Positions 1-8,529 of a DNA stretch of 25,094 nucleotides are shown piece after piece. Each line of letters starts with the position of its first letter. Position 1 is the stretch's first letter. Source of the stretch: an uncultured Clostridia bacterium (GTDB lineage: Bacteria > Bacillota > Clostridia > UBA1381). The notes beneath the pieces are model-generated. The model had not been told where the DNA came from, ran no database searches, and saw only the letters and a list, made by a program, of their open reading frames with translations. A program made the translations under genes and the position numbers. Where the stretch lies: assembly GCA_934454035.1 (NCBI GenBank), contig CAKSFY010000021.1, positions 1 through 25,094 on the forward strand, given 5' to 3'.

Positions 1-277
1 CGTCCAGAATGGAATAAAATCTGTAAGTATCTATGCCCAAAGGTCCGATGTAAGAGCGAATCGTCTCCGACAGTCCGGAAAAGCCGTTCTCCGAACGCGA
101 GGTTTCCTCAAGCGTATTCACAAAATCATCCGTGAATACCTGCTCCATCATGACGGTGAATTCGCTGTTGTAAAAGCTTATTATATTTACAAGCAAAAGC
201 GAGCCTATAACGGTTATTATCGAAATAACCAAAAGCCCGAAAATTGTTACCAGCTTAAATTGAATACTTTTGAACAT
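1..277 (-). CDS. walK: WalK-like sensor histidine kinase, N-terminal part only
   Basis: Only the first 92 or so codons are in the window; the gene continues past base 1. The start is the ATG read from 277 down to 275, in the same frame as the preceding regulator and 9 bp after its stop, so it is probably translationally coupled; no good ribosome site is visible. The translation begins MFKSIQFKLVTIFG and continues into one strong hydrophobic stretch at about residues 8-32, a signal anchor. It is followed by the beginning of an extracytoplasmic segment (FYNSEFTVMMEQVF). This matches the N-terminus of WalK/VicK-type membrane kinases, which control cell-wall metabolism. The HAMP, PAS and kinase domains lie outside the window, so the WalK call rests on this N-terminus and on its partner regulator. 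Confidence 0.75.
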   Translation of the reverse strand, partial: MFKSIQFKLVTIFGLLVISIITVIGSLLLVNIISFYNSEFTVMMEQVFTDDFVNTLEETSRSENGFSGLSETIRSYIGPLGIDTYRFYSILD

Positions 278-286
278 ATTGATTAA

Positions 287-988
287 TCACGCTTTGTTAA
301 AATAATATCCCACACCGCGCTTTGTTATTATATAATGCGGCATGCCGGGATCGTCCTCTATTTTTTCCCTCAAACGGCGGATTGTTACGTCAACCGTGCG
401 CACATCGCCGTAGTATTCGTAGCCCCAAACCTTTTCCAAAAGGGTTTCTCGGGTAAAGATTTTCTGCGGCTGAGTTGCCAAAAATTTTAAAAGCTCAAAT
501 TCACGCAGGGTGATTTCTATAACTTCATCCCTTTTTCTGACTTCGTATCTCTCGGTATTTATCGAAAGCTCTCCCGATACAATCGTATTTGCTTCGGTTG
601 CTTTTCCCGTGCCCGGCTCGGCAGCCGTCCGGCGCAGGTTTGCCTTGACTCTTGCGGTCAGCTCACGGATTGAAAACGGTTTTGTCATATAGTCGTCGGC
701 ACCGAGCTCAAGCCCCAGAACTTTGTCTACCTCTTCATCTCTTGCGGTCAGCATAATAATGGGCACGGAGGATTTTTCACGTACCTTTTTGCATACTTCA
801 AAGCCATCAAGACCCGGAAGCATCACATCCAAAAGTATTAAATCCGGTGATTTTTCCAAAGCTGCGGAAAGTCCCGAAACTCCGTCCATTGCCTCAAAAA
901 CCTCATATCCCTCTTTTTCAAGGTTAAATTTTAAAATATCTATTATGGGTTGGTCGTCTTCAATTATCAAAACACTTCTTTGTCCCAT
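287..988 (-). CDS. walR: OmpR-family response regulator, WalR/VicR-like
   Basis: A 233-residue regulator with an N-terminal receiver domain (about 4-118) and a C-terminal winged-helix DNA-binding domain (about 138-230). Receiver residues are visible: acidic pair D11/D12, phospho-acceptor D54 in LILLDVMLPG, T81 in MLTARDEE and K103 in DDYMTKPFS. The C-terminal WGYEYYGDVRTVDVTIRRLR and the ending RGVGYYF are very close to WalR of Bacillus. WalR regulates peptidoglycan hydrolases and is often essential in low-GC Gram-positives. The start ATG (988-986) has AAAGGAGAACC just upstream. The kinase follows 9 bp after the stop, giving a regulator-kinase operon transcribed away from spoIIIE. PhoP/PhoB-type regulators are the main alternative, but the effector domain favours WalR. 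Confidence 0.87.
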   Translation of the reverse strand: MGQRSVLIIEDDQPIIDILKFNLEKEGYEVFEAMDGVSGLSAALEKSPDLILLDVMLPGLDGFEVCKKVREKSSVPIIMLTARDEEVDKVLGLELGADDYMTKPFSIRELTARVKANLRRTAAEPGTGKATEANTIVSGELSINTERYEVRKRDEVIEITLREFELLKFLATQPQKIFTRETLLEKVWGYEYYGDVRTVDVTIRRLREKIEDDPGMPHYIITKRGVGYYFNKA

Positions 989-1187
989 ATTGGTTCTCCT
1001 TTCGGTGAAAAGTCAATTTCACATAATATCATTTTATCAGATAAAACAAAATTCTTCAAGTATTTTACGCAAAAAAGCAAAACTTTTTATAAAATAGGCA
1101 AAAAAGATATAGCATTTTCGTAAGAAATGTGATACAATATAAAATGGTATATTTTAATCAGATATAAAAGTGAGGTAATATAAACAG
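989..1187. promoter_or_regulatory. Divergent control region between walR and spoIIIE
   Basis: This AT-rich gap must carry promoters for both flanking genes. On the plus strand TACAAT at 1133-1138, preceded by TG at 1130-1131, is a plausible extended -10 for spoIIIE; no convincing -35 lies upstream. A perfect palindrome, TTTTATC-A-GATAAAA, occupies 1032-1046, about 45 bp upstream of the walR start, and could be an operator. I see no RNA gene or further ORF here. Confidence 0.4.
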
Positions 1188-3554
1188 ATGGCTGAAGTGA
1201 AAAAGAAAAGCAAAAAAAAGGTTGCTCCGAAAAAGCTGAGCGCTGCAAAAAAGAAAAAAAAGCAGGCGCTTCCTTATCAGACGGTCACTTTAATTTTGTT
1301 TGCGGCGGCAATACTTGCCGGAATTTTTACTTATTTGAATACCAACGCTGTTGTTGCGGTTTTTTTTCATGACATATTTTTCGGACTTTTTGCAAAAACC
1401 GCATGGCTTATCCCGATTATGACGGGCGGACTCGGAATATATACCGTGAAGCAGAAAAGCAGCAGCGGACTTAAAGCAAAATCGATACTTCTTTTTGTAT
1501 TTGCAATATGTATTGCGGCGCTTATTCATACGATTGCGGATAATTCGATTCCGGTTCCGGAACTTTACGGCTACGGAGTAACCGGCGTCGGAGGCGGACT
1601 TCTCGGCGGACTGCTGTCGAAAGGACTTGTCGGCACAATCGGCATGGCAGCGGCAATTGTCGTGCTGATATTTGCAATAATTATGCTTATGAGCCTTATT
1701 CTGCAAATATCTGTGGTAACGGCGGTTTCCAGCTTCATATCGGGACTTATGGGTATGAGAGAGGAGATAGAACCGCAAAAATCGGATAAATATGAGCAGG
1801 GCAGAAAGGTAAAGAAAAAAATAGAAAAAATCACTCCCGAACATTCGCCGCAGCTCACCGGAGAGCAGCTCGATTTTGAAGTTGACGAAAAGATAAAAAA
1901 GGTTAAAAAGACAAAACAAGAGCCTGCCGAGGAGGTTATTCCGGTTGATGAGATAGAAACGGTTATATTTACTCCCGACCCGGGCGAGGAAATAAGAACT
2001 CCCGAAAAAAGCGTGGAGGACAAGCCTGCCGCAGAGGAGGAAAAGGCAGACCCGATAACAAAAAAGGAAAAAGAACAGATACACTCTGAAATAAACAGCG
2101 GTATGGCAGAGGAAGTAAGGGAATATAAATTTCCTCCGATGTCGCTGTTAAAGTCGGCACCTCCGCAGTCGGCGGACAAGCGCAGAGAAATGCGCGAAAC
2201 CGCGCAAAAGCTTATGGAGGTTTTGGGAGACTTTAACGTGCAGGCAAAGCTTTTGCAGGTCACCCAAGGCCCCAGCGTTACAAGGTACGAAATTCAGCCG
2301 GAGACCGGAATCAAGCTTTCGAAAATAACGGGTCTTTCGGAGGATATCGCATGGAAGCTTGCCGTCCCGACAGTGCTTGTTGCGGCAGTTCCGGGCAAAG
2401 CGGCGGTCGGTATTGAAGTTCCGAATACAAGTGTTTCGATGGTTTCTGCAAGAGAAATACTCGAGAGCGATAAGTTTAAAAATGCCGAATCAAAGCTTTC
2501 GGTCTGCTTCGGAAAGGATATAGGCGGCAATGTTGTTGTCGGCGATATCGCGAAGATGCCTCACGTGCTTATAGCCGGAGCTACCGGCTCGGGTAAGAGT
2601 GTGTGCATAAATACGATTATAACGAGTATTTTATATAAGGCAAAGCCGGACGAGGTCAAGCTCATAATGGTTGACCCAAAGGTGGTGGAGCTTGGAGTTT
2701 ACAACGGTATTCCGCATCTTTTGATTCCGGTTGTGACCGACCCTAAGCGTGCGGCGGGCGCGCTTAACTGGGCAGTGCAGGAAATGATGAAAAGATATGA
2801 TATGTTCGCGGCGACGCATGTGCGAAACCTTGAAGGATATAATAAGCACTGTGAAAAAACAGGCGATGAAAAAATGCCTAAGATAGTGATAATCATAGAC
2901 GAGCTTGCAGACCTTATGATGGTTGCCGCAAAGGAGGTCGAGGATTCTATCTGCCGCCTTGCACAGCTGGCAAGAGCAGCAGGAATCCATCTGATTGTCG
3001 CAACGCAGAGACCTTCGGTCGATGTCATTACCGGACTTATCAAGGCAAATGTGCCCAGCAGAATCGCATTCGCAGTATCCAGCCAGGTGGATAGCCGTAC
3101 CATTCTGGACAGAGGCGGCGCGGAAAAGCTTTTGGGCAAGGGCGATATGCTTTATTATCCGTCGGGAATGAACACTCCGCTGCGTGTTCAGGGAGCGTTT
3201 GTGTCGGACGGCGAGATTGAAAAAATAGTTGACTATATCAAGGAAAACAGTGAGGTTACACACTATTCCGAGGATTTGGCGGATCATCTGGAAAGATGCG
3301 AAACCGGAGAGAACGGAGTTACTGATGACGAAAGAGAAAATGACGCGGACGCGCTTTTGCCGGACGCTATTAAGCTTGCCTGCGAGCTGGGTCAGATTTC
3401 CACGGCGATGATTCAAAGACGTCTCAAGGTCGGATATTCGAGAGCAGGCAGAATAATTGACCAAATGGAGGCAAGGGGCATAATTTCCGGAGCAAACGGA
3501 AGCAAGCCGCGTGAAGTTTATGCAAATATGGTTAACATGGACGATTTGGGATAA
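1188..3554 (+). CDS. spoIIIE: FtsK/SpoIIIE-family DNA translocase
   Basis: A 788-residue DNA pump that moves chromosomes through the division or sporulation septum. The order of domains is a lysine-rich cytoplasmic N-terminus (1-28), four hydrophobic segments (about 30-185), a charged linker rich in E, K and P (about 190-310), and a RecA-like motor. The motor carries Walker A GATGSGKS at 464-471 and Walker B IIIDELADLM with the acidic residues at D571/E572. The last 65 residues form the gamma winged helix (QISTAMIQRRLKVGYSRAGR) that reads KOPS/SRS guide sequences. The length is typical of Firmicutes SpoIIIE. GAGGTAATATAAACAG precedes the ATG. ygiQ starts 2 bp after the stop. Whether it serves sporulation, division or both cannot be told from sequence. 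Confidence 0.93.
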   Translation: MAEVKKKSKKKVAPKKLSAAKKKKKQALPYQTVTLILFAAAILAGIFTYLNTNAVVAVFFHDIFFGLFAKTAWLIPIMTGGLGIYTVKQKSSSGLKAKSILLFVFAICIAALIHTIADNSIPVPELYGYGVTGVGGGLLGGLLSKGLVGTIGMAAAIVVLIFAIIMLMSLILQISVVTAVSSFISGLMGMREEIEPQKSDKYEQGRKVKKKIEKITPEHSPQLTGEQLDFEVDEKIKKVKKTKQEPAEEVIPVDEIETVIFTPDPGEEIRTPEKSVEDKPAAEEEKADPITKKEKEQIHSEINSGMAEEVREYKFPPMSLLKSAPPQSADKRREMRETAQKLMEVLGDFNVQAKLLQVTQGPSVTRYEIQPETGIKLSKITGLSEDIAWKLAVPTVLVAAVPGKAAVGIEVPNTSVSMVSAREILESDKFKNAESKLSVCFGKDIGGNVVVGDIAKMPHVLIAGATGSGKSVCINTIITSILYKAKPDEVKLIMVDPKVVELGVYNGIPHLLIPVVTDPKRAAGALNWAVQEMMKRYDMFAATHVRNLEGYNKHCEKTGDEKMPKIVIIIDELADLMMVAAKEVEDSICRLAQLARAAGIHLIVATQRPSVDVITGLIKANVPSRIAFAVSSQVDSRTILDRGGAEKLLGKGDMLYYPSGMNTPLRVQGAFVSDGEIEKIVDYIKENSEVTHYSEDLADHLERCETGENGVTDDERENDADALLPDAIKLACELGQISTAMIQRRLKVGYSRAGRIIDQMEARGIISGANGSKPREVYANMVNMDDLG

Positions 3555-3556
3555 GT

Positions 3557-5461
3557 ATGGATAATAAAAAAGATTTTCTTCCCATCAGCAGGGAAGATAT
3601 GAAAAAGAGAGGCTGGGACGAGCTTGATTTTCTCTATATTGTCGGCGATGCATATGTCGACCACCCGAGCTTCGGCCACGCAATAATTTCCAGAGTGCTG
3701 GAAGCACACGGATACAAAGTAGGGATAATATCACTGCCCGACTGGCACAGTGCCGAGGATTTTAAACGCTTGGGCAGACCGAGACTGGCGGCGCTTGTTT
3801 CGGCAGGAAACATAGACAGTATGGTAAACCATTATACTGTCGGCAAAAAGCGCAGAAGCGATGACGCGTATGCGCCCGGCAATAAATCGGGGCAGCGTCC
3901 GGACAGAGCAACGATAGTTTACTGCAACAGGCTCAGAGAAGCTTTCGGCGATATTCCGATTTTGATAGGCGGCGTCGAAGCGAGCCTGAGAAGATTTGCT
4001 CATTACGATTACTGGGACGATAAAGTCAGACGGTCAATTTTGTTTGACAGCCGCGCGGATATTCTTATGTACGGAATGGGCGAAAAGCAGATTGTCGAGC
4101 TTGCGGATTGCTTAAACAGCGGAATGAATGTAAAGGATATTCAAAGCGTGCCGGGAACTTGTTTTATTTCGGGTTATCCCGATTACGAAAACGCGGTTGA
4201 AATCCCGTCCTTTGAGGAGTGTCGGGACGATAAGGAAAAATATGCAATTGCTTGCAAAATTCAGTATGCCGAGCAGAATCCGTACATCGGCAAAACCGTT
4301 ATCCAAAAGCACGGCGACAAATATCTTGTACAAAATCCGCCTATGCCGCCTTTGAATACTGCCGAACTTGACGAGGTTTATTCGTTGCCTTATATGAAGA
4401 ATTATCACCCCGTATATGAAAAAGACGGCGGCATAAAGGCAATTGAGGAGGTCAAATTCAGCCTTACAAGTTCAAGAGGGTGTTTCGGAAGCTGCAACTT
4501 CTGTGCACTTGCATTTCATCAGGGCAGAATTGTTACCGCAAGAAGCCGCGAATCGCTTGTTGCGGAGGCGAAAGAAATGGTAAAAGAGCCGGACTTTAAA
4601 GGCTATATTCATGATGTCGGCGGACCTACGGCAAATTTCAGAAAACCTGCCTGCAAAAAGCAGCTTAAATTCGGAGCGTGTAAGGACAAACGCTGCCTTT
4701 ACCCCGAACCCTGCAAAAATATGGAGATAGACCATAGCGAATATTCGGCGCTTTTAAAAGAACTCAGGGCGATAAAGGGTGTAAAAAAGGTTTTTATCCG
4801 TTCGGGAATCCGCTTTGACTATCTGATAAATGACAAAAATGACGAGTTTTTCTACGAATTGTGTAAATATCATATAAGCGGACAGCTGAAGGTTGCGCCC
4901 GAGCATATTTCGGATAATGTACTGAAATATATGGGTAAGCCGTCAAACGATGTCTTTAACAAATTTGCCGATAAGTATTATAAAATAAATGAAAAAATAG
5001 GGAAAAAGCAGTATCTTGTACCCTATCTTATGTCCGGGCACCCGGGCAGTACAATTCATGACGCGATAAAGCTTGCGCAATATTTGAAAAAACACGGAAT
5101 AAATCCGCAGCAGGTACAGGATTTTTATCCGACCCCGGGAACGGTTTCCACCTGTATGTTCTATACAGGGCTTGACCCGTTTACGATGAAAAAGGTTTAC
5201 ATTCCGAAAAGCCCTAAGGAAAAGGCTATGCAGAGAGCGCTTCTGCAATTTAAAAATCCGGACAATTACAAGCTGGTGGAGGAGGCTCTTGTTTCTGCAG
5301 GGCGTACCGACTTAATCGGCTACGGTGAAAAATGCTTAATCAGACCCAAAAGGGATTATGATACAAAAAACAAAAGAGGAGGAAAGCAAAATGATTTTAA
5401 ACGGAAAAGAAGTATCGGCGAGAATAAAAGAAGAACTCAAAACCGAGGTCGCAGATCTTAA
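3557..5461 (+). CDS. ygiQ: YgiQ-family radical SAM protein (UPF0313)
   Basis: A 634-residue protein matching the YgiQ family along its length. It has the characteristic N-terminus (FLPISREDMKKRGWDELDF, then YIVGDAYVDHPSFGHAI), a B12-binding-like N-terminal half, and a radical SAM core whose 4Fe-4S ligands are C309, C313 and C316 in CFGSCNFC. The C-terminal region contains the family stretch HISDNVLKYMGKP and ends in a basic tail (about 595-634) rich in K, R, N and G. The reaction is unknown for the family. It starts 2 bp after spoIIIE with only a weak ribosome site, suggesting coupling. The last 71 bp overlap the start of folD in another frame, so the basic tail is encoded by bases that also encode the FolD N-terminus. 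Confidence 0.9.
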   Translation: MDNKKDFLPISREDMKKRGWDELDFLYIVGDAYVDHPSFGHAIISRVLEAHGYKVGIISLPDWHSAEDFKRLGRPRLAALVSAGNIDSMVNHYTVGKKRRSDDAYAPGNKSGQRPDRATIVYCNRLREAFGDIPILIGGVEASLRRFAHYDYWDDKVRRSILFDSRADILMYGMGEKQIVELADCLNSGMNVKDIQSVPGTCFISGYPDYENAVEIPSFEECRDDKEKYAIACKIQYAEQNPYIGKTVIQKHGDKYLVQNPPMPPLNTAELDEVYSLPYMKNYHPVYEKDGGIKAIEEVKFSLTSSRGCFGSCNFCALAFHQGRIVTARSRESLVAEAKEMVKEPDFKGYIHDVGGPTANFRKPACKKQLKFGACKDKRCLYPEPCKNMEIDHSEYSALLKELRAIKGVKKVFIRSGIRFDYLINDKNDEFFYELCKYHISGQLKVAPEHISDNVLKYMGKPSNDVFNKFADKYYKINEKIGKKQYLVPYLMSGHPGSTIHDAIKLAQYLKKHGINPQQVQDFYPTPGTVSTCMFYTGLDPFTMKKVYIPKSPKEKAMQRALLQFKNPDNYKLVEEALVSAGRTDLIGYGEKCLIRPKRDYDTKNKRGGKQNDFKRKRSIGENKRRTQNRGRRS

Positions 5462-6239
5462 AAAACAGGGGATTTTTCCCGGACTTGCGGTCGTGATAGT
5501 AGGAGATGACCCTGCAAGCCGTATATATGTTAATTCCAAAAAGAAAAATTGCGGAGAACTCGGTATATATTCGGAGGAGTATGCTCTCCCAGGCGAAACA
5601 AGTGAGGAGGAGCTTTTGGAACTTATCGATAAGCTGAACAAAAAGCATGACGTCAGCGGAATTTTGGTTCAGCTCCCTTTGCCGAAGCATATAAACGAGG
5701 AAAATATCATTAATGCAATTGACCCGAAAAAGGATGTTGACGCATTTCATCCGGTCAATGTAGGCAAAATAATGGTGGGAAATTACGATTTTGTGCCGTG
5801 CACACCGGCAGGAGTTATGGAGCTTATCAAGGAATCGGGCATCGAAATAGCAGGCAAAGAGTGCGTTGTGGTCGGCAGAAGCAATATTGTGGGTAAGCCG
5901 CAGGCTATGCTGCTTCTGCACCAAAACGGAACTGTTACGATTTGTCATTCCAAAACAAAAAATTTAAAAGAGGTTGTAAAAAGAGCCGATATTGTTGTTG
6001 CGGCAGTCGGCAGGCCGAAGTTTATAACCGCCGATATGATTAAACCCGGAGCGGTTGTGATAGATGTCGGAATCAACAGACTTGCGGACAAAAAGATTGT
6101 GGGCGACGTTGATTTTGAAGAATGTGAAAAGGTGGCAGGCGCAATAACCCCCGTCCCGGGCGGCGTAGGTCCCATGACAATAGCCATGCTTATGAGAAAT
6201 ACCGTAAAAGCGGCAATAATACAAAAGGATAACAGGTAA
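5391..6239 (+). CDS. folD: Bifunctional methylenetetrahydrofolate dehydrogenase/cyclohydrolase
   Basis: FolD interconverts 5,10-methylene-, methenyl- and 10-formyl-tetrahydrofolate in cytoplasmic one-carbon metabolism. I choose the ATG at 5391 (282 residues) because AGAGGAGG lies a few bases upstream and translation then begins MILNGKEVSARIKEEL, as family members do; an in-frame ATG at 5358 would add 11 residues without a ribosome site. Visible signatures are the YVNSK motif with catalytic lysine K50, Q94 in VQLPLP, D117 in KDVDAFHP (most members have DVDGFHP), the Rossmann motif GRSNIVGKP near 162-170, and PVPGGVGPMTIAML near the end. It overlaps ygiQ by 71 bp and is probably cotranscribed with it. 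Confidence 0.95.
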   Translation: MILNGKEVSARIKEELKTEVADLKKQGIFPGLAVVIVGDDPASRIYVNSKKKNCGELGIYSEEYALPGETSEEELLELIDKLNKKHDVSGILVQLPLPKHINEENIINAIDPKKDVDAFHPVNVGKIMVGNYDFVPCTPAGVMELIKESGIEIAGKECVVVGRSNIVGKPQAMLLLHQNGTVTICHSKTKNLKEVVKRADIVVAAVGRPKFITADMIKPGAVVIDVGINRLADKKIVGDVDFEECEKVAGAITPVPGGVGPMTIAMLMRNTVKAAIIQKDNR

Positions 6240-6381
6240 TTGTAAAATTTTAACGTTTGGCATTTTTGTATGGGTGGCTTATTTCACCTCCCGATTTGCC
6301 TTCCCCTAAAGGAGTAGGGGATTCAATAAAGGCAGCACAGCGGCATTGAAACAGTATATATATGAAGAAAGGATAAAGAAT
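6240..6381. repeat. Intergenic stretch with two short inverted repeats
   Basis: This 142-bp gap between folD and galK holds two small hairpins. GGTG at 6273-6276 can pair with CACC at 6285-6288. TCCCCTA at 6302-6308 pairs perfectly with TAGGGGA at 6315-6321 around the loop AAGGAG. Neither is followed by a T-run, so neither is a standard terminator. CACCTCCC at 6285-6292 resembles an anti-Shine-Dalgarno sequence. The stretch may be the remnant of an interspersed repeat or a galK leader. No clear promoter is seen. Confidence 0.35.
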
Positions 6382-7668
6382 ATGAACACAAACGAATTAA
6401 AGACAAAGCTTGAAAACGGAGACTACGGCGAAAAACTCGCATATATGTATGCTTGTGAAAAGGAAGAAGCAAAAATGTATGCCGGCAGATTTCTGAGCGT
6501 AATCGCAGGCTATGAAGAAACCTTCGGAAAAACAGAGGACATTCGATTGTTTTCCGCGCCCGGCAGAACGGAAATCGGCGGAAATCACACCGACCATCAG
6601 CACGGCTGTGTACTTGCGGCAAGTCTTAATCTGGACGTAATCGGTGCGGCATCTTTAAATGGTACAAACAAGGTCAGAATTAAGTCGGAGGGCTATCCCA
6701 TGGATGAAATCGACCTTGATGATTTAGAGGTAAAAAAGGAACAGTACGGCAAGGCAATCTCTCTCATAAGAGGAATTTTGAAATCATTTGCCGATAAGGG
6801 TTACAAGCTTGCCGGATTTGATGCATATACAATTTCGAGCGTGCTTAAAGGCTCGGGCATGAGTTCCTCGGCTGCATTTGAAGTTCTTGTCGGAAATATC
6901 GTAAATTCAATGTTTGCAAATGAAGAAGTAGACGCTGTCGAGATTGCAAAAATCGGTCAGTACAGCGAAAATGTATACTTCGGCAAGCCTTGCGGACTTA
7001 TGGATCAGATGGCTTCGTCTGTCGGAGCGGTTGTAGCAATAGATTTTAATGATACAAACAATCCCATAATCGAAAAGGTTGATTTTGATTTCACAAAAAG
7101 CGGACATTCTCTCTGCATTATCGATTCGGGCGCAGACCATGCCGATTTAACCGATGAATATGCGTCCATTCCGTCCGAGATGAAAGCGGTTGCTGAATTT
7201 TTCGGCAAAAGCTTTTTGCGTGAAGTAGACCCGACGCTCTTTTCCGAGAAAATGGCAGATGTCAGAAAAGCGGTAAATAACGACAGAGCAATATTGAGGG
7301 CAATACACTTCTTTAATGATAACGAGCGCGCTCAAGACGAAGTAAAAGCGCTCAAAAATGACGATTTTGAAATGTTCTGCGACCTTATTAAGAAGTCGGG
7401 ATATTCGTCCTTTATGTATCTGCAGAACGTATATGCTTCAAGCATGCCGACCGAGCAGGCTGTTTCGCTCTCGCTTGCGCTTTGCGATGAAATCCTCGGC
7501 GAGCAGGGCGCATACCGTGTTCACGGCGGCGGCTTTGCCGGAACAATTCAGGCTTTTGTACCGAATGATATGCTTGACGAATTTAAAACAAAAATCGAAG
7601 CCGTTCTCGGAAAAGGAATGTGCCACGTGCTTTCCATAAGACCGGTAGGCGGCTGCGAAGTTAAATAG
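6382..7668 (+). CDS. galK: Galactokinase (GHMP kinase family)
   Basis: A 428-residue kinase that phosphorylates galactose at C1, the first step of the Leloir pathway. Signature 1 is APGRTEIGGNHTDHQHG (R62, D71), where most galactokinases read GRVNLIGEHTDY. Signature 2, the phosphate-binding GSGMSSSAAFE, begins at about 157. The catalytic base is D208 in GLMDQMASSVG. Signature 3 is HGGGFAGTIQAF from 381. I choose the ATG at 6382, which has AAAGGA at suitable spacing, over an upstream TTG at 6346. The diverged signature 1 is common in Clostridia annotated as galactokinase, but a related sugar substrate cannot be excluded. A HAD phosphatase follows 16 bp downstream; no other Leloir genes are in the window. 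Confidence 0.87.
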   Translation: MNTNELKTKLENGDYGEKLAYMYACEKEEAKMYAGRFLSVIAGYEETFGKTEDIRLFSAPGRTEIGGNHTDHQHGCVLAASLNLDVIGAASLNGTNKVRIKSEGYPMDEIDLDDLEVKKEQYGKAISLIRGILKSFADKGYKLAGFDAYTISSVLKGSGMSSSAAFEVLVGNIVNSMFANEEVDAVEIAKIGQYSENVYFGKPCGLMDQMASSVGAVVAIDFNDTNNPIIEKVDFDFTKSGHSLCIIDSGADHADLTDEYASIPSEMKAVAEFFGKSFLREVDPTLFSEKMADVRKAVNNDRAILRAIHFFNDNERAQDEVKALKNDDFEMFCDLIKKSGYSSFMYLQNVYASSMPTEQAVSLSLALCDEILGEQGAYRVHGGGFAGTIQAFVPNDMLDEFKTKIEAVLGKGMCHVLSIRPVGGCEVK

Positions 7669-7684
7669 TTTGGAGTGAAAAATC

Positions 7685-8338
7685 ATGATTAAAGCGGTAA
7701 TTTTTGATTTTGACGGAACGCTTATGAATACTCTGCCGGGCATTGCCCATTTCGGCAATGCCGCCTTGGCGGAGGTGGGGCTTGAGCCTGTTGAGGAAGA
7801 TAAGTACAGATATTTTGTGGGCAACGGGCGGAATAAGCTTATTCATCGAATGCTGGATTTTTATAAAGCGGATACAGAGGAAAATTACGAAAAAGCAGGT
7901 AAAAAATACGATTCTCTGTATGAGGCGGATGTCATGTACGGCAGTGTGGTATATGACGGAATTCCATCGCTGCTTGACGCGCTTAAAAAGGACGGCATAA
8001 AATGCGCAATGCTATCAAACAAGCCGGATAATGTTGCGCAAATGCTTATAGAAAAGAATTTCGGCGGAAAATTCGATATATGTTTCGGTCAAAGGCAGGG
8101 AATACCGACCAAACCGAATCCGCAGGCTGCTTTGGAAATTGCCGGAAAACTGAATGTGAAAGCTGAGGAATGTTTATTTGTCGGCGACACGGTTGTAGAT
8201 GTTACAACCGGAAAAAATGCCGGCATGTACACTTGCGGCGTTTTGTGGGGATTTCGAGATAAAGAGGAACTTTTGGAAGCGGATTATATTGCAAGTGTGC
8301 CGGACGACATATACAAAGCAGTGAAAAATATAAAATAG
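7685..8338 (+). CDS. HAD-superfamily hydrolase, phosphoglycolate phosphatase-like
   Basis: A 217-residue cytoplasmic HAD phosphatase with a helical cap between motifs I and II. Motif I is DFDGTL with nucleophile D8 and acid/base D10; motif II is S111 in AMLSNKPD; the motif III lysine is in TKPNP; motif IV is FVGDTVVD with D168 and D172 for magnesium. The pattern places it with Gph-like enzymes that dephosphorylate small phosphoesters such as 2-phosphoglycolate. Beta-phosphoglucomutases share the fold, so the substrate remains open. The start ATG follows TGGAGTG. It lies 16 bp behind galK, so a role in clearing sugar phosphates is possible, but that is inference. Confidence 0.85.
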   Translation: MIKAVIFDFDGTLMNTLPGIAHFGNAALAEVGLEPVEEDKYRYFVGNGRNKLIHRMLDFYKADTEENYEKAGKKYDSLYEADVMYGSVVYDGIPSLLDALKKDGIKCAMLSNKPDNVAQMLIEKNFGGKFDICFGQRQGIPTKPNPQAALEIAGKLNVKAEECLFVGDTVVDVTTGKNAGMYTCGVLWGFRDKEELLEADYIASVPDDIYKAVKNIK

Positions 8339-8422
8339 AAACCGAGAAAACGAGAGAAAACGGAAGAAAAACAGAGCATAAAAGAGATTGAAAAAAATAT
8401 ATTAATTTTTTTAAAAAAAGTG

Positions 8423-8451
8423 TTGACAACCGATAAAAAAAGTAGTAAAAT
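8423..8451 (+). promoter_or_regulatory. Sigma-A promoter of rplM-rpsI
   Basis: TTGACA at 8423-8428 and TAAAAT at 8446-8451 are separated by exactly 17 bp, close to consensus. Transcription should begin around 8458, just before the leader hairpin. It is preceded by a purine-rich tract at about 8337-8398 that holds no gene. Confidence 0.85.
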
Positions 8452-8458
8452 ATCAAAT

Positions 8459-8507
8459 GCAGGCTTGATATAGGCTTATGTATCGAGCCATACTTAAATA
8501 ATTCGAG
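8459..8507 (+). ncRNA. Probable L13 ribosomal-protein mRNA leader
   Basis: The 5' untranslated region of rplM contains GGCTTGATA (8462-8470) pairing with TATCGAGCC (8481-8489), nine pairs including one G-U, around a 10-nt loop. It is followed by CATAC, which could pair with GTAT at the loop edge. Position, size and the element around TATCGAGCCATAC fit the L13 leader family of low-GC Gram-positives, where L13 is thought to bind its own leader and repress the rplM-rpsI operon. The assignment is from memory of the family; a covariance-model search with the Rfam L13_leader model would settle it. Confidence 0.7.
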
Positions 8508-8529
8508 AGGAACAAGGAGGTTAATTTCA

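Noticed and set aside
1290..2263. Long antisense ORFs inside spoIIIE
   Set aside because: They lack ribosome sites and recognisable domains, and overlap a complete conserved gene; they reflect codon bias of the sense strand.
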